Part shown: piece by piece, positions 47,966 through 59,224 of the stretch
Layout of the letters: every line of letters begins with the position of its first letter
Numbering within the stretch: the stretch's first letter is position 1
Source: Phaseolus vulgaris
Lineage: Eukaryota; Streptophyta; Magnoliopsida; Fabales; Fabaceae
DNA length: 64,000 nucleotides
Direction: 5' to 3'
NCBI RefSeq assembly: GCF_000499845.2
Contig: NC_023750.2
Location: 29,251,652-29,315,651 of the forward strand
Translations under genes and position numbers: made by a program
Notes under the pieces: generated by a model
What the model was told of the DNA's origin: nothing
What the model saw: the letters and a program-made list of their open reading frames with translations, nothing else
Database searches by the model: none

Positions 47966-48079
47966 ATATCCACACAACATATACCAATGTGATATACATT
48001 AATTATACATAACCTTGTCACAAATATTGATTTATATGCATTCAAAACTTGTCACATCACATGTACTCATTGATTTAAA

Positions 48080-48080
48080 A

Positions 48081-48112
<32 letters not shown>

Positions 48113-48173
48113 ACACGCACGCACACACACGCACGCACGCACACACTCACACACACACGCACACACACACACG

Positions 48174-48204
<31 letters not shown>

Positions 48205-48243
48205 CCACCCACACACACACCCACACCCACACCCACACACACA
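48080..48243. repeat. Compound CT/CA microsatellite
   Basis: A (CT)n block (48,080-48,112) passes into a CA block with regular G and C interruptions (CACGCACGCACA, then CACCCACACC) to 48,243. Open frames through it are artefacts of the repeat. Confidence 0.95.
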
Positions 48244-50448
48244 TTTTGGGCCAAAGTAGAGTAGGGTGTAAATAGAAAAGAGAGTGGAGTGTAAAATAGT
48301 AAAAGAAGGGTGCAATAGAAATGTAGGCAAGGAAGGCATGTAGGTCCACATGTCCTCTCCTCAATGGAAAGGATTTTACTCCAATAAAGACATTCCACTA
48401 CAAATGGAGAGGATTTGCACCAATAAGGAGGTGACACTTGTCACACTTTCATTTGAGAGGTTTTGAGAGACATTCTCCTATAAATTAGAGTCTCTTGTAC
48501 ATGTATTTTCAACTTTGATTTGAGTAATAAAATGTTGTCCAATTTGTGAGACACTTCTACTTGTTCAAAGTTCTTTCTAGAGTTGTCTTCTTGCTAGACA
48601 AATATTTAGACTCCTTCTAGTAGTGTTGACCCAACCTCACTTTAGAAACTAAGTGTTGGCCTAACCTCACTTAGATTTATCTCATAATTTTCATGTCCTC
48701 CAAAAATTTCTACAACTCTTCATGTTTCCGCAATATCATTCATCTTCCATAAAAGATATTCAAATCAAAACAATGAAGAAATGAAGATGCAAGCTAAGAT
48801 TGCATCAGTTGATTGACATAAGTTTTTGAACAATGAGAGTTCTAAAAGAGAGAAAATTGCTCTAACAACTTTCTCGCTCAAGCCTTGAGTCATAAGTTGG
48901 ATAAAGAACATTGTTGCTTGAGAAAAAAAATGCTAAGTACAAATAATTATTGCTCATCACCTAAGTATCGCTTAAGTGAAAACACAACGCTTTAGTAAAA
49001 ATTGCAAAAATAAAATAAAATGCATAACACATCCAACTAACCAATTATAATCACCCTTAACATGTCTTAAACACTTAAAAAACAACATATATGAACCAAT
49101 TCAAACTAAAAGTGACTATTGAAAACCATTAGTTAAATACTAAAACTTATGTAAAATCATTTAAAACATATTTCTAATAAATTCCTATTCAAGGATTTCT
49201 CAACATCAACTCAACATTAAATCATATTCCAACGCATCTAATTCAAAACTCAATTGAATAAATATAATCAATCAACTTCCATTACTTGGAAGTACCTTCT
49301 ACGTAAAACAATTCTAAAATCCTATAAACATGCCAATTGAGCTGATGGAACTTCCAAAGGTTCAATCCTACCCACCAATATCTCCCCTTATCAGGTTAGT
49401 GTTATACCTCTATTTCATAATTGATTCCAATAGATGGTATATATAAAACTCCCAGATAATTAGAAAAGGAGAAAATATACAAAATCCATTATAGAAGAAA
49501 TAAAAACTTACATTATCTTGATCTGCTTATAATTGTTTCTTCAATAGTGTAATCTAATTGTAAAAATAATACATTATCATAATCCAACTAGAGATTGTAG
49601 AGTATTCATATTTAAATAGATAAAGTTTAGACAAAATGAATAATGAATTAGTTTTAAACGTACTTATAAACCTTTTCAAAATACTTTTTTCATTCTTCGT
49701 TAATTTTAAAATCACATCTCTAATATAAATAAACTAAGTCTTACAAGTGATACCTTGGATATGTTTGAAGTTCTATTTTTTTTTTCATAATTTGTTCAAT
49801 AGAATATTTTTTTTTCACATTAAAGTTTCACTAGAAAGGATTAATAATTTCTTGATGATGATATTCATTCAATGGATTCATTTTTCGCCCAACACCTGAT
49901 GAAATTTCACTCAACAGAGTATGTTAACTTAATGAATAATGTAGATGAATGTATTAGATGATGAAAAGTTGATAGATGTCACTATCACCTACTTTAGGGT
50001 GAAGAGTTACAAAAAATTAGATGGATGTGAAAGAAACTATCTTATCATACTTGAATCACTAAGATTGAAATTGAGGAATAGTTTGATAACTAGATACTTA
50101 TTAATATATGATATACTAGTTTTAAATATTTGGTCTCTATATAGCTTTTTAGAAGTCGTCTAATGCTAAAAAAATTTCTAATTTATCCATCAAATATTAT
50201 ATAAAAATACAAATCCGTAAATAAATTTAATATTGTATATAAAATAATACAATAAATTTAATATAATGGTTATAAGTTTTATATAAACAATGAGACAACT
50301 TAAATTTGATTCATTCTAATAATATTATTCATTGTTTTTTTGTAACTATTATAATAATGGATTGAGATGTGAATACATGATAGTGTAGGTGTAGAAACTC
50401 AGGACAAAAAATAGTGGTATACATATCCTAGGTTTTTGAAAATTTTAA

Positions 50449-50487
<39 letters not shown>

Positions 50488-51081
50488 TGTGGATATTTAT
50501 TTATGTTTTTTTTTATTTCTAAGATAACTACAAGAAACATGGTCTCTCCCCAGTCCCTTATAGTCTTCAACTAAATTTCATGAGACTTTATCTTATGCCA
50601 AAAATATTATTTTAAAGTGTGAAAGCGCAATTACATTAAAGTTTGTGTACAAGTTTGATTAAACAATTACATATGGAGCTGCGAGCTTGTAGAGCGGCTC
50701 ATTTAATGGTTTGTTGCGAGTTTAATATTTTCCTTTTACACCTCACTCACATTAAATGGTAGGAATTTAGTATCGTAATTATCCTTCAAGAAGTTTGAAA
50801 CAATGACCCAGTTATAAGTTATGAACAAGACCAAACTTCTCATTCCACAAAAACCAAAAGGATAAGAAGGGGATTTGGGTTTACAAAGAATTCTACCACA
50901 TAAAAGGAGACACAAAATTATGCTTAGAAGGTAAAATAAAGTTATTGCCACTCGAAGGATTAGACTCTCAAGAGAGCAAGAGAAACCAAGCAAGTTATCT
51001 TATTCTTTCAAAAAATTATAAATATTTTATTGATAAAAAAAGGTGAATAGGACACGTAAATTGAGAAAATATAAAATTATG
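48244..51081. other. Intergenic DNA, including an LTR-like leader
   Basis: 48,380-48,560 looks like an LTR promoter half (CCTATAAATTAGAG, then a leader with GAGTAATAAAATGTTGTCC), but no ends or partner were found. A (TA)n tract lies at about 50,454-50,482. The remaining short frames (49,945-50,163; 50,736-50,993 minus) have no motif. Confidence 0.4.
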
Positions 51082-51141
51082 TGTTGGAAATTCACATCGA
51101 TTATAGATAAGACATTTCGTATGATATAAGTGGATGCAAAC

Positions 51142-51443
51142 TGATACTAGGTCCACATCTTTGAGGCCCATCAGGAAAACAACAAAGCCCGCAAAGTTTA
51201 AAGTTTACATCTAGAAGCATTAACTGTCATATCTAAAGAAAAATCTTATAGTTATATATTTTTGTTAGTAGAGGAAACAATTGTCCTATGGTGATTGACT
51301 TACAATAATTTATGTGGTCTTTATAAGACAATTCTATGTAATAGAGAAGGAAAGAAAGTTAATTTTAATTTTACCCTTCTACACTTTTCCTTCCTTTTCA
51401 GTTTTTGGTGCCATAACCCTTCCCCCCCTAGAACACCGTAACA
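51142..51443 (+). repeat. 5' LTR of the nested gypsy element
   Basis: 302 bp, TGATACTAGGTCC to CACCGTAACA. TATAAG near 51,322 may be its TATA box. Confidence 0.92.
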
Positions 51444-51470
51444 ACTTGGTGCTTTTATTGACCTACCTCC

Positions 51471-53270
51471 ATGCCTCCCAAACCATCCAAAGACCTAGAA
51501 GAAACACTTTAGACCATCATTGATAAATTAGCTACTTTGCAAACGCAATTCCATACCACCCAAGAACACCATGATAATTGCTACCTGGCTCTACAACAAA
51601 CCATGGAAACCCAAACAAGACACCCTAACCAATATCCTCACTAGCATCTTCACTACCCTATTCGCTCAACACCACACCATTCCCCCTATTATAGATCCCA
51701 CTTCTTCCATCGACCATTTCCCCATAGATGCTACAACCTCTCTTCCACCACCTCTATCAAACACTTCTCAAGCTAACGTTACTACCACCATTCCTCCCCC
51801 CATCACTCCTTCTCCTATACGCCCCCCTAAAATTCAGCTTTCTTTTTTTGATGGTACAGACCCATTAGATTGGCTATTTCAAGCAGATAAACTCACCTCC
51901 GCCCAACTCCAAGAGCGTAGAGCTACTAGCTTTTGCTACAATTGTGATGCAAAAAAATTTCCAGGTCACAAATGCAATTCTAGTCGTTTTCTACTATTGT
52001 TGAGTGAAGATACCACCCCAGAAAATCCTACTGATACCTCCACACACAATTTTTCCAACCTAAACCCCACCACTTTTTCCAACCCTGAAATAGACGACAC
52101 CACTCATATTTCTCCTATCATTACAAGCCCTTTCCGGCACCCCTTCATACAATACTTTTAAACTTGAAGGTTTCCTTGGTCATCTTTCTATCACTATCCT
52201 TATAGACACCAGCAGTTCCCATAACATACTGCAACCCCGTCTAGCATAACACCTCTAATTGTGTACCATTCCTATCACACCCTTTTCAATCATGGTGGGA
52301 AATGGAGAACAAATACATTGTTCGTCTCTTTGTCCTAATGTTTCGGTTTTCATACAACACCATAATTTTTCTATTCCTTTCTACCTTATTCCAATTGAAG
52401 GCACTGATATGGTCATTGGAATGGACTGGCTACGCTCCTTGGGTCCTTTACAAGATTATTTTTCTATACCTCATATTTCCTTCAATCATAAGGGTTTTTC
52501 AATCACCCTCCACGACATCTACAAATTTCTCCACAACCATGCTTCTCCCAACCATATTTGCCAACTCTTACATAACAACATTGTAGCCTCTATTCATCTT
52601 ACCTTCCAACCACACTACCCCACTGTTCATTACTCCAACTCTCCCCCTTCCCCCCCCATCCAGATATTACCCAGCTATTACAAAGGTACACCACAATTTT
52701 TTCACGTCCCCATGGCCTACCCCCTCACGACCCCACAACCATCACATTCCCCTCCTTCCCAGTCCTCCCCAGTTAATATCAAGCTATACCACTATCCACA
52801 TGCTCATAAACACACTATGACATCCCTCATTCACGAAATGCTAACCGAAGGCATCATTCGTCCCAGCACCAGCCCATTCTCCTCTCCAGTCATCTTAATA
52901 AAAAAAATGGTACTTGGCATTTTTGCGTAGACTACAGAGCCCTAAATGCTATCACAATGAAGGATCATTTTCCTATTCCCACAATTGATGAGTTATTGGA
53001 TGAATTAACCGTGGCTAAAGTGTTCATCAAACTAGATCTCCGCTTAGGGTATCATCAAATAAGAGTAGACCCTAAGGATTGCCATAAAACAATTTTTAGA
53101 ACTTTTGATGGGCATTACAAATTTCTAGTTATGCCTTTTGGCCTCTCTAATGCACCCTCTACCTTTCAAGCAACCATGAATGACCTTCTAACACCACATA
53201 TACGCCATTTTGTCCTAGTGTTTTTTTATGACATCCTTATTTATAGTCAGTTTATGCCCGAACACATCTA
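51471..53270 (+). pseudogene. gag, protease and RT of the nested gypsy element
   Basis: ATG at 51,471 opens a gag that stops within 14 codons. The long frame 51,571-52,161 then carries FFDGTDPLDWLFQADKL, joined directly to LTSAQLQERRA and a CCHC-like CYNCDAKKFPGHKC, so most of the gag core is deleted. Protease follows near 52,195 with DTSSS in place of DTGSS. RT begins near 52,920 ([12 protein letters not shown]), contains [13 protein letters not shown] and [14 protein letters not shown], and the catalytic YxDD is FFYD at 53,221-53,232 (first Asp codon is TAT at 53,227-53,229). RT stops near 53,270. Not functional. Confidence 0.85.
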
Positions 53271-53404
53271 ACACCTAACTCTCGTTCTACAGTTGTTGGA
53301 AAACAACAAATTCTTTGTATTTGGACCATCTTATTCAAGAAGGCACCGTCACCCCAAACATAGACAAAATACAGGTCATTCTACTTTGGCCCAAACCCAC
53401 ATCC

Positions 53405-54536
53405 TGTTAGAATGTATGGCTTTAAACTAGAGGGGGGGGTGAATGGTTTAAAGAGGGTTTTCGCAAACTTTTAAGTCTAGAATGAAATCACTTCGAGAAA
53501 ACTTGATTCAGAATTCAGTTTGCCAAAAACACAAAGCAATTTAGCACAACACCAGAAAAACAATCGGTTGTTTCGCAGAAACAATCGGTTGTTTATACCA
53601 GTTCACAATATAAACTGAATTTAAAGAGTTCAAGGGATAGAGAGATTGTACACACAAAGTTATACTAGTTCACTTTTAAACTAAGAGCTACATCCAGTCT
53701 TCCCAGAAACCACTGGGGAATCCACTAAGCAATCAACCATAGATTACTTACAACACCACCAAAGAAGTGACCTTGATCCCCTCAAGACACACACTTCCTT
53801 TGGCTCAGCACAAACACCACTAAGAATGCTGATCTTGACAACCTCAAGAACACACAACACTTCTCAGCTTTACACACAGAGTTTCTTCAAAGTACAAAGG
53901 ATTACACTTGTTATAGAAAAGATCTGAAATCAATACAAGATGAAATTCCTATTCCACACTCTCTTGATCCAAGCAATCTCAAAAGCAAACTTCAACCCTT
54001 CAAAAGCCAAATCTATGAAAAACTCAAATTTGTTTTTCTTTTGATTAAAACTAAGTTCTTGTTTGTTACATAAACATAACAAACTATTTATTGCTTTCAA
54101 AGACTGGTCAAAGCATTTAAAACTAGAGCGTAATCAGTTATAAAATCATTTAATGCTCATTCAAAAGCACAAAACAGTTTTCTATTATGGTCCCAAAACA
54201 AACAATCGGTTGAATGCTCGAATCAATCGGTTGTTTTGGTTTGACAGCAAGTCAACCATCAAAAACAATTTTCAACCTTTCTAAAAACACCTTAAGTATA
54301 AAATAATCGGTTATTTCGACAAAACAATAGGTTGTTTTTCACTTAGTTTTGAAAAACACTTTCAATTAAAAGGTTTAAGAATGCTTAAGCTTTGGATTCA
54401 ATTAAGAGTGGATTTACACACAAAATCTACCCCAGATCCTATTCTAAAACATCTCTGCAACAGCAAGCACAACCAGCCTTCCATCAAACTTCAAAGGGTT
54501 TGGATTCTTCAAAGCTTGAACACACTTAATTCAACA
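53405..54536 (-). repeat. 3' LTR of the nested copia element
   Basis: 1,132 bp, minus strand TGTTGAATTAAG to CATTCTAACA. The polypurine tract AAATAGGGGAAGAT (minus strand) lies at 54,537-54,550. It contains three CAAYCGRTTG motif pairs at 53,561/53,582, 54,203/54,224 and 54,304/54,325. Confidence 0.92.
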
Positions 54537-54844
54537 ATCTTCCCCTATTTGGTGAAGACAAATCCCTGGTTGCTTGTGTTGGATATGATTGAATCTGAAG
54601 CAGTTCCTGCAAAAACAACATATATACAATCTAATGCTTCCTACAACAACAGGTTAGATTTTCACATGTTGAAAACAATATTCCAGACAAACAATCGGTT
54701 GTTTCTATCAGCAGAAGCAAAAACAGTTTTAAAATCAGAGATTTCAGCAGTTTTAAACAATTCCAGAGAGAGATACACAAGAACCAATCAATTCTCCCCC
54801 TATTTGTCTTCACAAATAGACTCTTTACAGGTATTAAAACAGAT

Positions 54845-56533
54845 TTAGGAAAGATTTTGAAGGTCAAGGATACCTAACTCATTTCTCAAAAAGAAGAACC
54901 TCTCTTTTGGTAAAGGTTTTGTGAAGATATCAGCTAGCTGCAGTTTTGTCTCAACAAACTTCATTTCACAGTCCCCATTGCTCACATGATCCCTGATGAA
55001 ATGATGGCGTATCTCAATATGCTTAGGTCTTGAGTGCTGAATCTGATTTTTGGTAAGATTGATAGCACTTGTATTGTCACACATAAAAGGGACCTTGCTG
55101 ATTTGCAATCCAAAGTCTGCAAGTTGTTGTTTGAGCCATAGGATTTGTGCACAACAGCTTCCAACAGCTATGTACTTAGCCTCAACAGTAGAGAGGGACA
55201 CACATGCTTGCTTCTTGCTATGCCATGAGATGAAGCTTGAACCAAGAAGATGGCAAGTGCCACTTGTGCTTTTCCTATCTAGCTTGCATCCTGCAAAATC
55301 AGAATCTGAATAGCCAATTAAATGAATGGGAGAGTGAGAAGGATACCATAACCCAACAGTTGATGTTCCTTTGAGATATTTCAGAATTCTCTTTGCAGCT
55401 TTGAAGTGTGACTCTTTCGGATTTGCTTGATATCTTGCACAAAGACATACCGCAAACATGATGTCCAGTCTACGTGCGTGGCGTGATAAGGAATCCTAGA
55501 AAAGATCGATTGAGACTCCCTCCCCGGTCCCACTTGCTGTTAGATAGAGCAAAGAGCCAATCAAACCTCTGTATTTAGTTTGATCTACCTCTTTTCCAGC
55601 AGTATCTGCATCCATGTAGCAGCTTAATGACATAGGTGTGCTTGCTTCCTTGCAACTCTCCATTTCAAATTTCTTGAGAATCTCTTTACAATACTTTGAT
55701 TGGCATAGAAAGATTCCATCCTTTGTTTGCTTAACCTGCAATCCAAGAAAGAAAGACAATTCTCCCATCATAGACATTTCAAACTCACCTTTCATAGCAA
55801 CCACAAATTCTTCACACAGACTATCTTGTGTAGCACCAAAGATGATGTCATAAACATAGATTTGCACAAGGATAATTTCAGAATTTGACTTTTTGATGAA
55901 GAGAGTCTTGTCAATCATTCCTCTTTCATAGCCATGAGACAACAAGAAGTTGCTAAGCCTTTCATACCACTGCCTTGGAGCTTGCTTTAGCCCATACAAA
56001 GCCTTTTTCAGCTTGAAGACATGATTGGGATATTGGTGATCTTCAAAGCCCGGTGGTTGATCCACATACACTTCCTCATTGATGTAGCCATTTTAAAAGG
56101 CACTCTTGACATCCATTTGAAAGAGTTTAAAACCACTCATACATACAAAAGCCAGCAGCAACCTCACAACTTTCAATCTTGCAACAGGAGCAAAGGTTTC
56201 ACCATAATCAATTCCTTCCTCTTGATTGTAGCCTTTGGCAACTAGCCTTGCTTTGTTCCTTGTAATCACACCATCCTCATCCAGTTTGTTTCTGAACACC
56301 CACTTCGAACCAATGATGTTCATCTTAGCTGTTTTAGGGACAAGAAACCATACCTCATTCCTTGCAAACTGATTTAGCTCTTCATGCATAGCTTCAACCC
56401 ACTTTTCATCCTTGAGAGCTTCATCAATTGACTTTGGTTCAATTTGAGAGACAAAAGCAGTGTGCCTGCAGAAGTTTGAGATGGAGCTACGTGTTGAGAC
56501 ACCTTCCTTTATCTGCCCAATGATGTTCTCCAC
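54845..56533 (-). pseudogene. Copia RT and RNase H, broken
   Basis: On the minus strand, 56,533-56,093 carries the RT start (ALKDEKWVEAMHEELNQF, GSKWVFRNK, KARLVAKGYNQEEGIDY, TFAPVARL, FQMDVKSAF). 56,071-55,496 carries the RT core (LKKALYGLKQAPRQWYERL) with the catalytic motif YVYD where copia has YVDD; the changed codon is at 55,850-55,852. 55,459-54,845 carries RNase H (GYSDSDFAGCKLDRKSTSG, SLSTVEAKY, ADIFTKPL). About 60 bp of unrelated GC-rich DNA (roughly 55,479-55,540) interrupts the RT-RNase H linker with a stop. A stop also separates the first two pieces. Confidence 0.9.
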
Positions 56534-56649
56534 TGACAGATCTCTAGGAATACTCTATTCTTTGGGCAACTCACTCTGCTGCAGAATTTCAATCGGTTGT
56601 TTCGAGGAATCAACCGGTTGTTTTTCAGCACAGATGTCCAACTTCTCTA

Positions 56650-57779
56650 TGTTGAACCAAATGGTGTTCATGTTTTGAAGAATCCAAATTCTTTGAAGGA
56701 TGTTGAAGCCTCTACTATGCTTGACGTTGTTGTGCTGGTTTAAGCTTTGTTCTGGGGTAGTTTATATGTTGTAATCCACCCTGTGATTAAATCTAAAGCA
56801 TTAGCATTCTCAATCTTTGTGAAAGAAAAATGTTTTCAAACTAAGTTAAAACAACCGATTGTTTTGTTGAAACAACCGATTGTTTATACTTAGGTGTTTT
56901 GAGAAAAAGATTGAAAACTGTTTTGAATGGTTGAACTGTTAAATACCAAAACAACCGATTGATTTGAGGAAACAACCGATTGTTTGTTTTGGGACCATAA
57001 CAGAAAAACTGTTTTCTTTGGCTGAGCTTTAAATGTTTTAACTACTTACGCTCCAATCATTAAATGTTTTGACCAATCTTTTAATGCAATTTAAGAGTTT
57101 GTTAAGATTTGATAACAAACTACATCTTTGAATAAATTCAGAAAAACAGATTTGACAATTAAGGATCTTTGACAAAGTTTTTCAAGAGAGTTTTTCAAAG
57201 TGCTGAGATTGCTAAGAGTTTGTGGTTAATCAAAGTGTTGGAATAGGATTCTGCTTGTATTGATTTCAGATTATCTTCTGTAACAAGTGTAATCCTTGTA
57301 CTCTGTTGAACAATTCGTTTCTGTGTTTGCTGAGATTGGCTGTGTGTTCTTGAGGTGTTCAAGATCAGCAATCTTAGTGTTGGCCAAGGAGAGTGTGTTT
57401 CTTGAGGTGTTCAAGGTCATTCTCTTGGTTGTTGTGTAAGTGATCAAGTGGTGATTGCTTAGTGGATATCCTCAGGGTTTCTGAGAAGACTGGATGTAGC
57501 TCTGGTTTGGAGTGAACCAGTATAAACAACTGTGTACAATCTTTCTATCTCTAACTCTTTAAATTCAGTTTATTTGTTGTTTGCTGGTCTAAACAACCGA
57601 TTGTTTCTACGAAACAACCGATTGTTTTTCTGGTACGATAACTTTTGCTTGCTGTTTTGGTTAACTGAATTGCTGAATCAATTGGTTCCTGAGATAAATT
57701 CATTCTAGTTTTGAAAAGTTTGCGAAAACCCTCTTTAAATAATTCACCTCCCTCTAGTTTAAAGCCATCTTTTCTAACA
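56650..57779 (+). mobile_element. Solo LTR of the copia family inside the copia pol
   Basis: 1,130 bp in plus orientation (TGTTGAACC...TTCTAACA) with the perfect TSD CTCTA (56,645-56,649 and 57,780-57,784). It splits the region between integrase and RT. It is the reverse complement relative of 53,405-54,536 but clearly diverged, so it comes from another copy. It has motif pairs at 56,852/56,873, 56,952/56,973 and 57,594/57,615. Confidence 0.93.
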
Positions 57780-57827
57780 CTCTAAACTGATGTTCTACTC
57801 ATCCTCTTCAACACTATTCTTCGAGAT

Positions 57828-59020
57828 TTAAATGCTTTTGCGATCCACTTCATCAAAGACAACATGAACAGACTCTTCTACAGTCATTAGCCTCTTGTTG
57901 TAGATTCTGTATGCATGACTTGTTAGAGAATAGCCTATGAAGATACCATGATCAACTTTTTCATCAAACTTCCCTAGGTTTTCCTTTCCATTGTTGAGAA
58001 CAAGACAACTGCAACCGAAAACTCTGAGATGATTGATGTTTGGCTTCCTTCCATTGAAGAGTTCATAAGGAGTCTTCTTTAGAATTGGCCTAATTAGCAC
58101 TCTATTCATCACATAGCAAGAGGTGCTAATTGCATCAGCCCAAAAATACTTAGGTAGAGAAGATTCACTTAGCATTGTTCTAGCTAGTTCTTCAAGAGAC
58201 TTGTTCTTCCTCTCCACCACACCATTCTGCTGTGGAGTTCTTGGAGCTGAAAAATTGTGCAGAATTCCCATCTTTTCACAAAACTTGTTGAACTTTTCAT
58301 TTTGGAATTCACCTCCATGATCACTTCTTATTGAGCCTATGTTGCTGTTCTTTGTATTTTGCAATATTCTAGAAAGCTTCTTGAATGCAGAGAAGGCATC
58401 ACTTTTTGATTCCAAGAAGAGAGTCCAATTGAACCTAGAAAAATTCATCCACAATAACAAGAGTATAGTAGTTTCCACCAAGGCTCATGGTTCTTGAAGG
58501 TCCAAAAAGATCCATGTGAAGTAGCTCAAGAGGTTTTAAAGAAGAAACAACATTTTTTATTTTAAAAGAGTTTTTCACTTGTTTCCCCTTTTGGCAAGCT
58601 TCACAGATATGGTCCTTCTCAAACTTGAGCTTTGGCAGCCCAATCACAAGATCTTTAGAAATCAACTTGTTCAAGTGATTCATGTGAATGTGAGCAATTC
58701 TTCTATGCCAAAGCCAAGACTCATCATGCTTGGATAGAAGACAACCAATTGAACAAGGTGAAGAGATATCTAAAAGATAAACATTATTGATTCTCTTACC
58801 AATCAACATTACCTCGTTTGTGTTGGGAAGACAAATTTCACAGGAGTTTGTTTTGAAGATAACCTGATATCCTTTGTCACACAATTGACTAATGCTTAGC
58901 AGATTCTGCTTTAATCCTTCTACATAGAGAACATCATGAATGACCAAGATATCTTTGTCTCCTATGGATCCTCTCCTAAGAATCCTCCCCTTGTTGTTGT
59001 CCCCAGGTAACGTGCCCTTC
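57828..59020 (-). pseudogene. Copia GAG-preIN and integrase
   Basis: Minus strand 59,020-58,435 carries the pre-integrase domain ([41 protein letters not shown] with the HHCC finger) and the start of the integrase core ([13 protein letters not shown]). After a frameshift near 58,440-58,480, the rest (to 57,828) carries SDHGGEFQN, SAPRTPQQNGVVERKNKSL with the catalytic D and E, and VFGCSCLVLN. The protein begins at the 59,020 breakpoint with partial LTR, so gag and protease are gone. A long C-terminal integrase part ends at the solo LTR. Confidence 0.88.
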
Positions 59021-59219
59021 TTCACTTAGTTTTGAAAAACACTTTCAATTAAAAGATTTAAGAATGCTTAAGCTTTGGATTCAATCAAGAGTAGATTTAC
59101 ACACAAAATCTACCCCAGATCCTATTCTAAAACATCTCTGCAATAGCAAGCACAACCAGCCTTCCATCAAACTTCAAAGGGTTTGGATTCTTCAAAACTT
59201 GAACATACTTGATTCAACA
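59021..59219 (-). repeat. Partial 5' LTR of the nested copia element
   Basis: 199 bp matching 54,339-54,536 at about 96% by eye and ending at the TSD. About 930 bp of LTR and the adjoining PBS are missing. The breakpoint joins pol directly (GTGCCCTTC/TTCACTTAG). Confidence 0.88.
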
Positions 59220-59224
59220 CATCC

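Larger units (their letters stand above)
53405..59219 (-). mobile_element. Ty1/copia element nested in the gypsy element
   Basis: A minus-strand copia element is flanked by the perfect TSD CATCC (53,400-53,404 and 59,220-59,224). The left LTR is complete (1,132 bp). The right (5') LTR keeps only its outer 199 bp, and the PBS, gag and protease are missing. Gene order on the minus strand is GAG-preIN, integrase, RT, RNase H, the copia order. It is interrupted by a solo LTR of its own family (56,650-57,779). Confidence 0.93.

Noticed and set aside
48015..48437. Several frames of His/Thr or Val/Cys repeats
   Set aside because: They are translations of the CT/CA microsatellite.
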